DNA of 64,000 nucleotides from Setophaga petechia (taxonomy: Eukaryota; Chordata; Aves; Passeriformes; Parulidae): NCBI GenBank assembly GCA_024362935.1, contig JANCRA010000028.1, forward strand, positions 6,506,476 through 6,570,475, written 5' to 3'. The position numbers were made by a program, and so were the translations under genes. Of this stretch, positions 12,101 through 23,600 are shown in pieces; the stretch's first letter is position 1, and every line of letters starts with the position of its first letter. The notes beneath the pieces were generated by a model that was given only the letters and a program-made list of their open reading frames with translations, searched no databases and was not told the DNA's origin.

Positions 12101-15100
12101 CCCGGGAAGACGTGCCTGCGGACAGCCCGCATGGTCCCTGTGGGGGAGAGCAGGGGACAATAAACACAACTGTAGGGACACCTTTTATAAAAAATCCTTT
12201 CCTTAGGATTTTTCCTCCTGAGAAGCTGAGAGGCCTCAGGAACAAAATGTACACAATGGTTATCTGCTGCTGTGGAATAGAACAGGTGGATCTGTGATTG
12301 GCCCATGTTGGTTGTTTCTAATTAATGGCCAATCACAGCGAGCTGGCTGGCTCGGACAGAGAGTCTGAAACAGAGCCTTTGTTATCATTCCTTGCTATTC
12401 TATTCTTAGCTAGCCTTCTGATGAAATCCTTTCTTCTACTCTTATAGTATAGTTTTAATGTAATATATATCATAAAATAATAAATCAAGCCTTCTGAAAC
12501 ATGGAGTCAGATCCTCATCTCTTCCCTCAACCTGAGACCCCTGTGAACACCATCACACACAACCATTTAGCCAGCAGAGAACCAAGAGGGATGCTGTCCT
12601 GGGGATTTGTTTCTGCACAGATCCATGCTGCCTTTCTCACTCTCCCTCAAGAGGGGCACTAAAAGACCTTCTCTTCCCAACAGGGCTGGGTTTGCTCATG
12701 AAGCTTAGAAAAATGCAACATCCCTGAGATCCCTGTCCCTCTGCCAAATCTGATTGTGGGCTGGCAGCAGGTTCAAAAGCTGCAAGGAGGAAGGGTGGGA
12801 AAGGAGGGAAGGAGAGAGGATGCAGACGCAGACACACCCGAGCACAAAGGCACAGTGATCACATATGCCTCCCTGACGTTAAAAGGAAAAAAAAAGGAAA
12901 AAGAAAAAAAAATTCAGGCTGAGGCACAGATCTGGTTAAAAAAAAAACAACTCCCACAGCCTTGACAACAGAGTAACTATAGAGACAAGACACCATCGGG
13001 AAGTACTTTGTAGGAGCACTTAAGGGGCTGAACGCCCACTTTGTTACACAAGGGTCGGGGCAATTTTGGTCTTGGGAGAGTGGGTGAAGTCCCACAAGGG
13101 GCAAGGGCAAGGACTTTGGAGAAGGGCAAACTTCTGCAGGCTGCTGGGAGAGAGAGCAAGACTAGAGAGGGGAAGACAATGAAATCACTTGAAAATTGGA
13201 GAGAGCAGCTGTTCAGACAAAGGGAGAGAAATGGAAGGAGAAACTCTACTCTTGCAAGGCCGCTCGACAGCGACAGCTGGAGCTCGAACTCCCTGGAAGC
13301 CTGGCTTTCCAGGATGACTCCACTCCTGGGTACTTTATCCCTTACTTCAAAAAAGCAGCAGCCTAATGAGAGGGAAGGAAGCCACCCAACATGACAGAAG
13401 CTCTGTAACCTTTGAAAAATGGTCAAAACTGCTACTGCAGGAAAAACCTTCAGCAGCATTCTGCACAGAGGAAGAGGAGCAGGAAAGGCTGTGGGGAAAG
13501 CAAGTCTGGGGATCTAGGAAGGTGAGGGTGAACAGGGGTGCAGCAAGTTGTAACAACACAGGAGGAGTTCAAAGAGCACCAAGAGAAAAAAAATAAAATA
13601 AAGCCTCTGAAGAGGTCATGAGAGTTATGGCACTGTGCTCCAGGACCCCGGGTGAAAACTGGCACATTTACAAGTACCCACCCTAAAGCCTGAGGAGAAC
13701 TGCCCCAGGATATCACTGGAGACTCTGTGGGGCACAAGCAGTCCAGGCAAGCTTCACACCCAACAAGCACATCCCAAAGAAGAGGGAGGACAGCCCACGT
13801 GGGACTCCACACTGCCAAAATCCAACTGCTGCTGTGCTCAGGCTCTGCCCGCCTGCATGCTGGCATGAGAATCGTGCTGCTGGTATTGTACCCAATAGTT
13901 GTGAAAACTGTAACTGTCTCCTTATCTCAGCACTGCTGGAGCTCCAGAGCTGACACAAAGGCTAAGGCTCCCCCTAAGGCAGAATGTGCCAGACCAAGGA
14001 ATGCCAGTTTCTGCTCCAGAGCAGCACCAAGCACCCTGCTCATTGCAGAGCAGGACTCTCCTGTGGCACCAGCCAACAAACATCTCATCAGCACACTTAA
14101 AACACAGCCAGTCACACACAGCAACCTCCCCAAGAGCTCAACCATGGAGCTCAGGATTCCTGTGGGACCAGACCTTCCTCTGGCAGAAACTATCAGAACC
14201 AGGATGACCTTCCCAGCCTGGAATTGATGTCTTAGTGGAAAAGCAGACTAAACAGCCAAAAGCAAACTCTAGCAATGACTTCTCCTATCCAGCAAGTCCT
14301 GCCAAGTTTCAGAAACACAAACAACTCAAAAGGTGGAAAACTTCAGGAATGAATCCCTGAGCAGGGGGATGACTAGGGATGGGACTGGACTGGGAATGAG
14401 ATGGTGAGACATGCATTACATTTGGAAATGAGTGCAGGGAACCTGCTCCCAGAGAAAGGGGACTACCACAGGTAAGGCAAGGTGACCAGTGGGACACAAC
14501 TCAGGACATTAGCTCAGAAGCTAAAAGCAGCACAAAGAGGCCTGCAGGACTTGCAAGCAACCTGTGTTTTTAACACCCTCAAACAGCAGTAGAAAGAAGA
14601 TTTTTTAGGAGTCAACAAGAAGACCAAGGCAATATGCTTGGAAAACATCTCCCTTCCCCCAGGCTGGCAGGGAAACTGGCATTCCTCTCCAGGGTGGGCA
14701 AACAGCTGTGGGGAGAGGACAACTCCTGCTGCTCCCCTGCACTCACTCCCAGCTAATCTGCCTGAAGCAGCAGCTGAAGCCCACAGCTAATCCTGCCCAC
14801 AAGATCCCCCCGCACAGCTGTCATTCCCTGCTGCTGGGGACGCTGCTCCCGTTAACACTGGCTTCCTGTTATTCTCCCTGGCTTCCTTTGAAGAGCCTAT
14901 TTATCTGTCTAATAGCTAATGAGCAGAATACAACAGCCTATTTTTTGCACTGTTTAAAGATTTTTCATGGGGATGTTTCCTGTAGAGATTCTTTTCTCCA
15001 GCACATGACAAAGTTCAGCTGGCAGCTCGCTCAGGAAGGTTCACGTTGAAGGCAGAGGCTTGCAGAGAGAAAAAGCTTTGCTCAGAACTGGGCCATGGCA

Positions 15101-17068
15101 AGGGGATATGAGAGCTTTTCCAACAGTCACGTTGCAGAGCACACAGGTATTTGTGAGGGAGGTTCACAGCACTGATCAGCATCCCTTTGGATCAATGGGA
15201 AACACTGCAGGAGAGCTGTGGAGCAGAATCAGCCTTTTTGTTATTAACTCAAACTCAGATCTAGTGGAAAGATGAGATCATATCAGCCAATATCATTTCC
15301 AGAACTGAACTGGACTGTCCCCCAGAGAAGAACAGCTCCAAACCACTCTGCAAAGGACAATATTCACTGAGTGTTTTGAGATCTTTCTCAAGGACCTAAA
15401 GAGATACAAACCCTCTAAGGACAGATAGCTGTACTTGTGGAAAAGAACGTCCCATTCACACTGGGACACGTTTCAGCCACCCCACAGGCTCTCTGTTCAT
15501 CTTCACCAGACAGCTGAGGACTGCTGCCTACAGGTTGGAGCACTGGCTCAAAGGGACAGAGGCTGGAAGGCTCATTCACAAGTTTGGCATGAACAAACAG
15601 GAGAGAAACAGCTGCTGGTGCCAGCTCTGGTGGTCCACACTGTACCACTCAAAGCCACAGCCTCAGCTGGCCTTCCAGATGTTTGAACAGGCCAAGCTGA
15701 GCACACCTGCCAGGACATCCAGCTTAGAAAGCTCCTCACCTCACCCAGGACACCTCTAGATAAACTCAGCCTAAGGTCACCAAGTCAGAATAAAAACACG
15801 GATGCAGCTGTGATGACCACTGACATTTGCTCCAACCACTTCCCTTTCCTGCAGGAATTGGCTGATCATGCAGTTCATTCAAAATATTGCTCATTTACTG
15901 TTTCAACTGGCAAGAAACCAGCACATGCCCCTCTTTAGAGCTTGGCATGATGCTCAACTGTGTCCTGGAGTGATGGGAGAGACACTGACAAAGGGGAAAC
16001 TGATGGATGAAAAATTTTCCAAAGCAGCCATTCATTTGGGGTGTGTAATTTGGGATCTCCCTGGATTTTCCAGGGATGAAGTGCATGCATTCCATCCTTG
16101 CCCTTTGTCTAAGCTCCAGCTGCTCAGCACATCTGGAGCAAAAAAGGGCAGGAGTCATCTCTGCACATTCTGAGCTGCTATTCCCAGTGACCCCAGGAGA
16201 GAGGAGAATGAAAATCAGGTCCCAACTCTGCTCTTGAGCCCATCCTGCCCTTTCTGCCTGGGAGGAAGCGAGCCAGGCTCACCCAGCACAAGCAGAGGGA
16301 AGATTCTGCTGCAGCGTTTTGGTGTCGTGCGGGGGCTGCAGGCACTCACAAGCAGCTTGAGCAGGGCTGCATGCCAAGGCAAAGCAGCTGGCACTCCAAC
16401 TCCAGAGGGAGCAAGGGACTCAAGCAGGAGGGTTGGAATCGTAAAAAGGCCTTTTTACGCAAGTGATCTTGAATGGATTGGGGGAGGGAGGGAAGTTTCC
16501 AGCTCTGAGAGCTCTGGCTCACAGGCTGGGAGCTCCAGGGGTCCCCTGATGATGCTCCTGAAGAGATCATGGTTGTCTGCCTGCACCCAGCTCCACAGAT
16601 TTTTCCACACAGCATTAGGAGAGCAGCAGATGCTGCTCAGATGCTCACAGAGCTGCCCAGCATGGTAGCAAAAAGCAGAGCTTAGCAGGGCTCTCACACA
16701 CAGCACAAGGCCCTGCTTGTCCCCAAGCACACCAGCAGAACGGGTGGGGAAGCTCCCTTACCTGTATCCTGCCGGAATTGTGTCAGGCTTGGAATGTCGA
16801 TGACATAGGGAGCCAAGGCGGGGTCCGCGTGTCCCAAAGGGATGCTGCTGACCAGCCCTGACCCTGAGCGCCGGCCCTTCTGCTGAGAGGCCTGGATAAC
16901 CTGCTCAATGTAGCTGCAGACATTGCCTCGGTACGGCCTCCACCTGCCGAATTCATCCTGCCATTCCCACACCGCCACCGCCGTGGAGCCGCTGCCGTGC
17001 CCCGGGGCAGAAGCGGGCGGGCCCGACGGCCCGGCTGAGCCGCCTCCCGCTCCCTGAGCCGCGGCCAT
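3104..17068 (-). CDS. DTX2: DTX2 (deltex E3 ubiquitin ligase 2), 5' part of the gene, continues off the left edge
   Basis: Deltex proteins are cytoplasmic RING-type E3 ligases that bind the Notch ankyrin repeats through N-terminal WWE domains. Three coding exons join in frame on the minus strand: 17068-16762 (ends phase 1), 12137-11555 (phase 1 to 2) and 3162-3104 (phase 2 to 1), with canonical AG/GT borders, giving about 316 residues. WWE1 carries [16 protein letters not shown] and WWE2 carries [16 protein letters not shown]. The junction [10 protein letters not shown] and the later stretches [12 protein letters not shown] and [10 protein letters not shown] fit DTX2 better than DTX1 or DTX4. 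The RING and DTC domains are not seen and should lie left of base 1. The linker between exons 3 and 4 is shorter than in human, so one small phase 2/2 exon between 3163 and 11554 could be missed. Neighbours SSC4D and YWHAG support the assignment. Confidence 0.93.
3823..3926. repeat. 40-bp tandem repeat, about 2.6 copies
   Basis: The phrase TTGAAATCCAAATGG recurs at 3831, 3871 and 3911, an exact 40-bp period. The first two units also share AATCCATCCATATGGA; the third diverges. Confidence 0.9.
5222..5751 (+). mobile_element. Solo LTR, 530 bp, family 3
   Basis: It runs from TGTGCTGGTTTTAGCTGGGA to GGTTAAACCACAACA, ends typical of a common avian LTR. Flanking bases GAAGT (5217-5221) and GGAGT (5752-5756) look like a 5-bp target duplication with one mismatch. 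No internal retroviral sequence is attached. The orientation is inferred from the TG start only. Confidence 0.8.
7552..7922 (+). mobile_element. Solo LTR, family 1 (copy B)
   Basis: It starts TGTCACAGACATC and ends ATTGTCACA. The flanks carry a perfect 6-bp duplication CACCCC (7546-7551 and 7923-7928). It shares with the other copies the blocks GAGAAGCTGAGAGGCCTCAG, TCTGCTGCTGTGGAATGCAA and CAAGCCTTCTGAAACATGGA. It lies antisense in a DTX2 intron. Confidence 0.92.
8768..8865. repeat. Compound inverted and direct repeat (template-switch-like)
   Basis: Bases 8777-8798 and 8806-8827 are perfect 22-bp reverse complements around a 7-base spacer. Bases 8842-8865 are a perfect 24-bp reverse complement of 8797-8820, and 8828-8840 directly repeats 8768-8780. 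The arrangement is a three-armed cruciform-capable block. Confidence 0.95.
11555..12137 (-). CDS. DTX2: DTX2 second coding exon (exon 3), WWE2 and Ser/Thr-rich linker
   Basis: The exon opens after CCCCCACAG with the codons that complete Gly-Thr-Met-Arg-Ala-Val. It encodes WWE2 (VWEW, then [13 protein letters not shown]), the Arg-rich [15 protein letters not shown] segment, a CSCQQC cysteine cluster and a Ser/Thr-rich linker with [17 protein letters not shown]. It ends phase 2 at a GTACAG donor. The exon lies only 33 bp from an inserted solo LTR on its acceptor side. Confidence 0.93.
12171..12557 (+). mobile_element. Solo LTR, family 1 (copy C), adjacent to DTX2 exon 3
   Basis: It runs from TGTAGGGACACC to CACCATCACA with a perfect 6-bp target duplication CACAAC (12165-12170 and 12558-12563). 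Near its 3' end it carries AATAAATCAAGCC, as in the other copies. It sits antisense in DTX2 intron 2, 33 bp upstream of the exon 3 acceptor in the transcript sense. Confidence 0.93.
12564..16761 (-). other. DTX2 intron 2, no further feature recognised
   Basis: The stretch is ordinary intronic DNA with purine-rich runs around 12880-12950. Open frames here (for example 160 residues at 12977-13459 and 144 residues at 16234-16668) show no domain or splice support. Confidence 0.6.
16762..17068 (-). CDS. DTX2: DTX2 first coding exon (exon 2), start codon and WWE1
   Basis: The ATG at 17068-17066 has A at -3 and G at +4, a strong Kozak context. Residues 1-29 are low-complexity Ala/Gly/Pro/Ser, and WWE1 follows from about residue 30. 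The exon ends in codons for RQDTG with donor GTAAG at 16761. Non-coding exon sequence runs upstream to the acceptor CTGCAG, so the whole exon is 16762-17144. A frame opening upstream of the ATG begins only at a TTG and is not a start. The acceptor and the first part of this 5' UTR are tandemly duplicated (see 17113-17330). Confidence 0.93.
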
Positions 17069-17112
17069 GCTCCTCCCTGAGCTCCGGCACAACGCGGGTC
17101 CGAGTGGCAGCT

Positions 17113-17330
17113 GAGCTGGCCTTACACCATTTTATCCTCCGGACCTGCAGCAAGAAACACAGAGAGCACAGGGAGCTGAGAATGATGTCCCGAATCGCCC
17201 CACATCATACAAGCCATCTGAGCTGGCCTTACACCATTTTCTCCTGGGGACCTGCAGCAAGAAACAGAGAGCACAGGGAGCTGAGAATGATGTCCCGAAT
17301 TGCCACACCCACATCATACAAGCCATCCGA
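17113..17330. repeat. 107-bp tandem duplication carrying the DTX2 exon 2 splice acceptor
   Basis: GAGCTGGCCTTACACCATTTT begins at 17113 and recurs at 17220. Each copy, read on the minus strand, contains CTCTGT-TTTCTTGCTGCAG followed by GTCC and the AAAATGGTGTAAGGCCAGCTC part of the 5' UTR. This gives two potential exon 2 acceptors, at 17144 and 17251. Confidence 0.93.
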
Positions 17331-20300
17331 GAGGGAAATAAGCTCTGACTTTCACAGAGGATGTTCATTATGGATTTAAGAGACTCCAGAGAACCAGACT
17401 GGCCTCAAAACCCTCTGGCTGAGGGTGAGGGAGGTACCACCACTCACTCACTCCCTGCCAGTGCTGGCAACTCGTGCTAATTGAGGGCAGACACTCTTCA
17501 GGGAGACTCTGTTTCCTATGGTTTGTGGCACCAAACACCACCTGAGTCTGTACCAGAGATCTGTACCAAACCATTCCTGTGTCAGGCAGACGTGCAAGCC
17601 TTGGCATGAGCTCAGACAGACACTCAGTAGCCAGCAGTGTGCCAAGGCAAGCTGCCATTCTGCCCCTTCCCCATGCTCAGCACTGCTCCTGGCAGCACCA
17701 CACTGACCACCCCAATGCTGGCCAAACACTCATTCATGGAATTGAGTTACACAAATGGTTCCCAATCTCTTTACACTGATCTGAGCTCCAGGGCTACACC
17801 ATCAGCTCCATTCTGGCTTCTGACCGCTTAGCTTTGGCCCCGGATCAGTCCTGTGACTCCTGTGCAGCATTACACATGCAAACAAAGCCAGAAGACAACT
17901 CTTAATGCACAGTTTGCAAATCACAGTACAAACTCTTCTTTAGTTCAGTGTGATCCAGCAAAAAACAGATGGGAAGGAGTACAAGAGAGCCAGGAGGAAC
18001 ACAGGGCACAATCAACTGCCTGTGCTGAGGGCACTGATTTAGTAGGCCCTCAAGATCAAAGCACACCTATTTGCAGCTTCTCAGGTTGAAAACAAGGAAC
18101 ATCTTGAAACGAGGGACAATCAGCACTAGAGACTCAAGCCCTTAAGAGATGATTTGGAGAAGCATAGAGAAAGGGTAGGAGCCCAAAGACCAGACAAAAA
18201 CACAAAGGAGGTGAATAAATTCCAACAAGAAGAGATCACCACTCTCAGCCCCCAAGGGAGGTAAAAAGAACAGATCCAAAGGCATCACATGATCACCGAG
18301 AAACACCAGAGGTCCGATATTTGACATTCCTTGTCTGTTGTGTCATTTCAAGGAATCCTGTCCAAACTATCTGCACACACATCTGTCCAAATGCTGGACA
18401 ACCACTTGGAGATCCCCACGCTGGTGCTCGCGTGTAGGTGGATTTGGCTGTGAATGAGTGAAACTCATTTTGTTTTAAAATAAATTCGCCTTCTCCCTTC
18501 TGAGGCCTCACGTCATTGATTGCTCGCTTAACTCCCAGCAGCCAGCAGGGAGCCGTGAGCTTCCTTCCCATCCAATGGAAAAGTTCAGGTCTCCCAAGAG
18601 GCAGAGCAGCAGTGGGTGGCTTCCACTGGAGGATGCCATCTGCACAGAGAATGACATCCCTGCCGGATGGGGGAAGATCCCACGCTCCGTGGAGCGTCCC
18701 ATCCATCATGCCCGTGTGGCTTGATAGCTTAAAAAAGACAGAGGAGAGTGAGCACAGAACAGACACACCCACACGTCTGCATGTATAAGAGGAAGGCAAC
18801 AGTTTCCCCAGGAATTCAGTGTAAATTAGTTTATGAGCTGCTCTGAAATTTTTATACAACACCCTCAGTTCAACTGGTCTTGGGGACAAACCAAGATCAC
18901 CAAGATCCTACCCTGGTCTCTGCTATTAATCTCTTCCTTGGAATTCATTCCAAGGACAGTTATTTCACTGCTCAAAACGGCAAATTAAGACTTAAGGTAT
19001 CAAATCCAACACCTGCTTCTGCCACTTCTTTTTATGGTTTCACACCAACACTTTTCCAGCTCAAGGACCACCAGCACCGTCCATACTCAACTCGGAGAAA
19101 AAGCCAGGCTGTGGCATTTTCTGTCCCACCCTCCTGCACGAGGTGCTCTGAACCCCAAATACACAACCAACAACGCCGTTTTCCCCCCCCAAAGTTGTTA
19201 CCAAACATTCATCAGCAGCCACACGCAGAGCAGAGAGGAGGGAGGCTGTGAGGAGGCAGTCAGCGGTTCCTTTTCCTTCCTTTCTGAAACAGCAGCAGGA
19301 AATTCAAACAAGCGGACACTACAGCAGAAAAGCCACCTCACACTCAGGGTTACAGCTGGGTGACAGCAGCCTGTCCCTCAGCCCCGGGTGGCAGCGATGC
19401 TGTCAATCCTGGAGCACACGCGGAGGTGCCCGGGCTGGCTGCACGCGAGTGTCGCGTGCTCCAGCATCCACTTCCCCATCAGAGTGGGAAAATATTTCCT
19501 GTGCTGGGACTGCAGCTCCAAAGGAGGAGCGAGGGGAGTATTTCAGCCTCCTGCCAGCTCTTGCTGAAGCTGCTGGAGCCAGCAGCTGTTTGTGAGGATT
19601 GGGAAGTGAGGAATGCGGGAGAGCATCAGTAAGCCAGAATTACACAAGTCCTGGAGTTATGGCAAATAACAAAGAAAAGGTCTAAAGTTGCAGTTTCTGA
19701 TTTCTCTTTGAGAGTTCAGCAGCACACACAGAGTAAAAGTTGAGAAATTCAATACTGGAGCTGCTTGTACAGTGTTCAGCATTACACCACAGCAGAAAGG
19801 GATTGGGGAAGAGTGGGACGTGGTTTGGGATGTGTTACACATCCCAGCTCACATCTTTACTCAAATCCCATGGACTAGAACACTTCAAGTTTTAAAAATA
19901 CCTTGCAAAGCTGAAATTCACATCAACCCTAAAAGCTCTTATTCACCAAACAGTCGTGGCTCCAGTCACAAAATCCTCTGGGCCACCCTTCCTCCAGTGA
20001 AAACAAAACCTTGGCTAATTCAAGTGCAGACTTAAATATTCCAGCCAGATGCCCTTCACTTTGAAGGTATTTGGTAACACTGGCTCAGAGCTTGAGTATG
20101 GATTTGTTTGGTTGGAACTTTACTCCCAGCACAATCTCTGAAACATTTGTCCACATGGCTTTAATTGGGGACTTGGACAGGAAAAAAGCTGAGTGCATTT
20201 CAGATGTGTTTTCCAGCAGCTTCACTCCCTGCTCCTCAGACTCCAGCAAATGGTGGTGAGAAAGCTGGAGAATGGAAATTGAAACCTTTGAAAGCTGTGT

Positions 20301-21897
20301 TTAATTCTCTGTTCTACTTCCAGAAAGCAGAATTTTCTTTCGCTTTAAATGCAGGATCTTAAAATTCATGGGTCTGAGATGACTTCTAAAAATGCCAACT
20401 CCTTTTGTTAAGTTTCTGAACTTGAATTGCCAGTGCTGATAAAAGTTATCACGAAATGCAAGCTTGTACCTGGAAAAGAAAAGGAGCCTTGGGAGCTCTT
20501 GAGCTGGGCAGAATTAAAAATAAAAACCACCAGATTGGTAAAATAAGAGACTTTTCAGCAGGTTGCTCAGAAAAGAGAGTGCCCAGGAGAGATCGTTAAG
20601 CATCATGACACCACTTTGAGAGACAGGACTGGGAGGGCACCAAAGATCCCACGGGAAGAGATTACACAGGGATTAGGGGAGAACATAAAGCACGGGGAGC
20701 CCACAGGGCTGCAGGAAAACGTGACCCTGTGCAGGGGGCACGACTGGAGCAGCATTACAGGTGCCCTGTGCCCTTCTCCGACCCCAAACCAGGCCCCCAT
20801 ACCATGTGAGCTGCACTCTGGGCACAGCAAAACCCGACGCAACAGGGCTGGAAGCTGTTGCCAGGTAATTCACACCCAAACACACCTTCCCTTACACAAG
20901 CACCCAGCACCGATTAGCACCAACCAAAGAGAAAGAACAGAGAAAGGGATCGGCAGCAGGGAAGGGTCACAGTAATAACTCCAAGCACGCAGATCCATCC
21001 CAGTCCTGCCCTCTCCCAGCCTCTGCTGATCCTCACGGCACAAGGTGGCTGGCTTGACAGCCAAAACAACAGAAGAAATAACTCGGCTGCTCCAAATCTG
21101 GACTGCCTCCATTCAAAACAAGCTTTTAAGCAAGTTCCCCTCGGAGGGGGAAAACGGAGGCGAAACAAAGCGTTTGCCTGACAGTTAAAGCGAGGGCTGG
21201 TTTCAGGCACGGGTGAATTGAGAAACTGAGGCAGCGAGAGGAGAGCAGGTACACCCAGACACAGATCCTACCTGGACACAGGATCTCACCACACTTTGCG
21301 TCTAACCCGACCGCTCCTGGGTCCTGCTGGGCACCCAGGCGGGTTGTTATTTACGGGGAGATCACTGACTTGTGAGGCGAGAACCTGGCACCGTCTGGAG
21401 GGCTCCTCCAGCTCCCCAGCGCCTTCGGCTCCTAGAGCCCCGGAATGGCCAAGCCGGGTCCCGCCTGAGGAGCCCGTGGGGGCCACCCGCCCCTCAGGGA
21501 GCTCCCCCGGCCCTGGGCAGCACCGCCACCACCGCAGCCGCCTGCCGGCTCCCACCGCCCCCGGGACCACGGACACCCCCGGGCTGTCCGGGCGACACCG
21601 ACCGCTCCGGAAGCTGCGGCGGGGCGGCGGCCTGCTGCGAGGGGAACGGCGCCCGTGCCCGCGGACCCGCGGGACCCCAGGCAGGCCGGGCCCGGAGCGG
21701 CCACAACGGCCCCGGCGGTCCCTCGCGAACGGCCCGGGCTGCGCGGCACAGGGAACGGGGTGCCGGGGGTACCCGCCCGCGGGTGCCCGCCCCGCGAAGC
21801 ACAGCCCAACCCAACCAAGCCCAGCTCCCCGTCCCGGCGCCGCTGTCCCGCTGTCCCCCGGCCCCGTCACCCCTCAGCCGCGCCCCCGGCCCCTCAC
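17145..21897 (-). other. DTX2 intron 1
   Basis: Inferred first intron between the promoter island and exon 2. Apart from the acceptor duplication at its 3' end, I see no exon, RNA gene or clear transposon in it. Several plus- and minus-strand open frames of 100-200 residues lack any recognisable motif. Confidence 0.55.
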
Positions 21898-22080
21898 CCC
21901 GAGCAGGGCCCGGCGCCGCCGCTCCCGGCCCGCGGTCACGGAACCTCCGCGCGTGCGCACCAGAGACCGCCGGGGGCCAGCTGAGGGGGCGGGGCTCAGG
22001 GGGCGGGGCCAGGCGCGGAGGGAGGGACGTGATTGGTGGAGGCGTGAGGGAGGGGAACGGCGAGCGTGAGGCGGGGTGGG
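21300..22080 (-). promoter_or_regulatory. DTX2: CpG-island promoter of DTX2
   Basis: The segment is strongly GC-rich and CpG-dense, unlike its flanks. Toward its right edge are an NRF1-like GCGCGTGCGCAC (21949-21960), two Sp1-type GC boxes (21986-21994 and 21999-22010) and an inverted CCAAT box (ATTGG at 22032-22036, CCAAT on the minus strand). This order fits minus-strand initiation near 21.9-21.98 kb. The start site itself cannot be read from sequence. Confidence 0.75.
21898..21975 (-). other. DTX2: Candidate DTX2 non-coding exon 1
   Basis: A good minus-strand donor (GTGAGGGG, GT at 21897-21896) lies just downstream of the promoter elements. The exon could therefore be about 21898-21975 with a start near the NRF1-like site. 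The upper bound is a guess and other donors in the island are possible. Confidence 0.35.
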
Positions 22081-22084
22081 AGCG

Positions 22085-22620
22085 AGGCTGGTAATGAGTG
22101 TGATAATGAATATGGTAATGATATGGTAATGAGCATGATAAAGGCTGTGAGTGTGCGGGACCGAGTGTGGTAATGAATATGGTAATGAGTGTGAGTGTGC
22201 GGGACCGAGTGTGCTAATGAATATGGTAATGAGTGTGAGTGTGCGGGGACCGAGTGTGGAAATGAGTGTGATAATGAATATGGTAATGAGTGTGAATGTG
22301 AGGGGACTGAGTGTGGTAATGAGCGTGATAATAAGTGCGATAATGAATATGGTAATGAGCGTGATAAAGAGTGTGAGTGTGCTGAACCGAGTGTGAGTGT
22401 GCGGGACAGAGTACGATAATGAGTATGGTAATGAGTGTGAGGGACTGAGTGTGGTAATGAGTGTGATAATTAATATGGTAATCAATGTGATAAAGAATGT
22501 GAGTGTGCTGAACCGAGTGTGGTAATGAGTGTGAGTGTGCAGGACCAAGTGTGATAATGAGTATGGTAACGAGTGTGTGATAGTGATAATGAGCATGTAT
22601 GATACTGTGTGATAGTGCAA
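22085..22620. repeat. Minisatellite built from TGATAATGAG-type monomers
   Basis: Short GTGATAATGA and TATGGTAATGAG monomers alternate with a GTGTGCGGGACCGAGTGTG module. Higher-order units of roughly 42-58 bp repeat about nine times with drift. The array begins at the edge of the DTX2 promoter island. Confidence 0.9.
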
Positions 22621-23085
22621 GTGACAATGTGTGACAGTAAGTGTGACAATGAGCATGTGTTAGTGACTGTGTGTGTGATATAACAGTGTATAATAGTGAG
22701 TGTGAGACAGTGTGTCATAGCCAGTGTGCCTGCGAGTGTGATACTGTACAATAATGAGTGTGTGAATGATGAGGAAAAGTGATTGTGTAAATTATAGTGA
22801 CAGTGATAGTGTGTGTGACAGAGAGAACTGGTGGTGTGTATATGTGGGACAGAGGGGATGTGAGTGTGGGGGTGTGTGTGAGATATTGTCCATGTGAGTG
22901 TGATACCATCTGTGTGAGTGTGAGCATGGCTAGTACTGAGGGAGTGAGATGCTCTGTGTGTGCAGGGGATTCTGAGTGTGAGTGTGCCTGTGTGTGGGAT
23001 GGGCTCTGTGTATGCTTCTGTGTGTGTGTCATGGGATGGGATGTGTGCCCGTGTGTGTGACAGACTCTGTGTGTGTGTTGCACAC
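22621..23085. repeat. GTGTG-rich low-complexity tract
   Basis: The sequence continues from the neighbouring array as degenerate GTGTGA/GTGAGTGTG repeats with little else. Open frames rich in His-Thr-Ser on the minus strand are a by-product. Confidence 0.85.
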
Positions 23086-23480
23086 CACCAGCGCAGCCTC
23101 TCCTGCAGTTGAACACCTCTGGGAGCTCCTTTGGGAATGTGGCTGTGACCCCTGGAGCCAGATCCAGCCTGCATTAACCAGCTGCTCACCACCGTGAGGG
23201 TTTAGCTCATATCCCAGTAACTCCCAAGCACAGCCCTGGAGATGCCTGCTCCTGTTTGGGGTGGGGATGGTGGAACACGACCCTGTGTGCCACAGATCCC
23301 TCTGCTGCTCCATCACCACCCTTGCAAGATGTGTGTGTTTATTTGGGAATTCCTTTATCCTGGAGCATCTTGGAGGGTGCTGCATCACTTAGTCATGCTC
23401 TCTTAGAGGTCGCAGACCCCACCTGGGTTTTTCCCTTTCCTGGGACCCTCACCATCACCTCAGCAGCAGTAATTAAGGAA

Positions 23481-23600
23481 CCCCAGAACCAGAGAATTAT
23501 TTAAGCTGAAAAGAACCCTTAAGATCACCATAATTCCTTCTGAACCAGGAAATGTTCACCAGTCCTTATCAAATGACTTGAAACCTCCCTGGACTTTACA
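23481..23600 (-). mobile_element. CR1 LINE 3'-end fragment
   Basis: The plus strand reads AATTATTTAAGCTGAAAAGAACCCTTAAGATCACC, which resembles the reverse complement of the CR1 3' end (AGAATCATTAAGGTTGGAAAAGACC). It is short and diverged. Confidence 0.6.

Noticed and set aside
17069..17092. Upstream extension of the DTX2 N-terminus
   Set aside because: The longer frame opens at a TTG, not an ATG; the ATG at 17068 has a strong Kozak context.
21286..22094. Long Arg/Pro-rich frames on both strands of the DTX2 CpG island
   Set aside because: High GC content lowers stop frequency; no conserved motif and the location fits a promoter.
22797..23192. Cys/Val-rich or His/Thr-rich frames in the GTGTG tract
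   Set aside because: Low-complexity translation of simple repeats.
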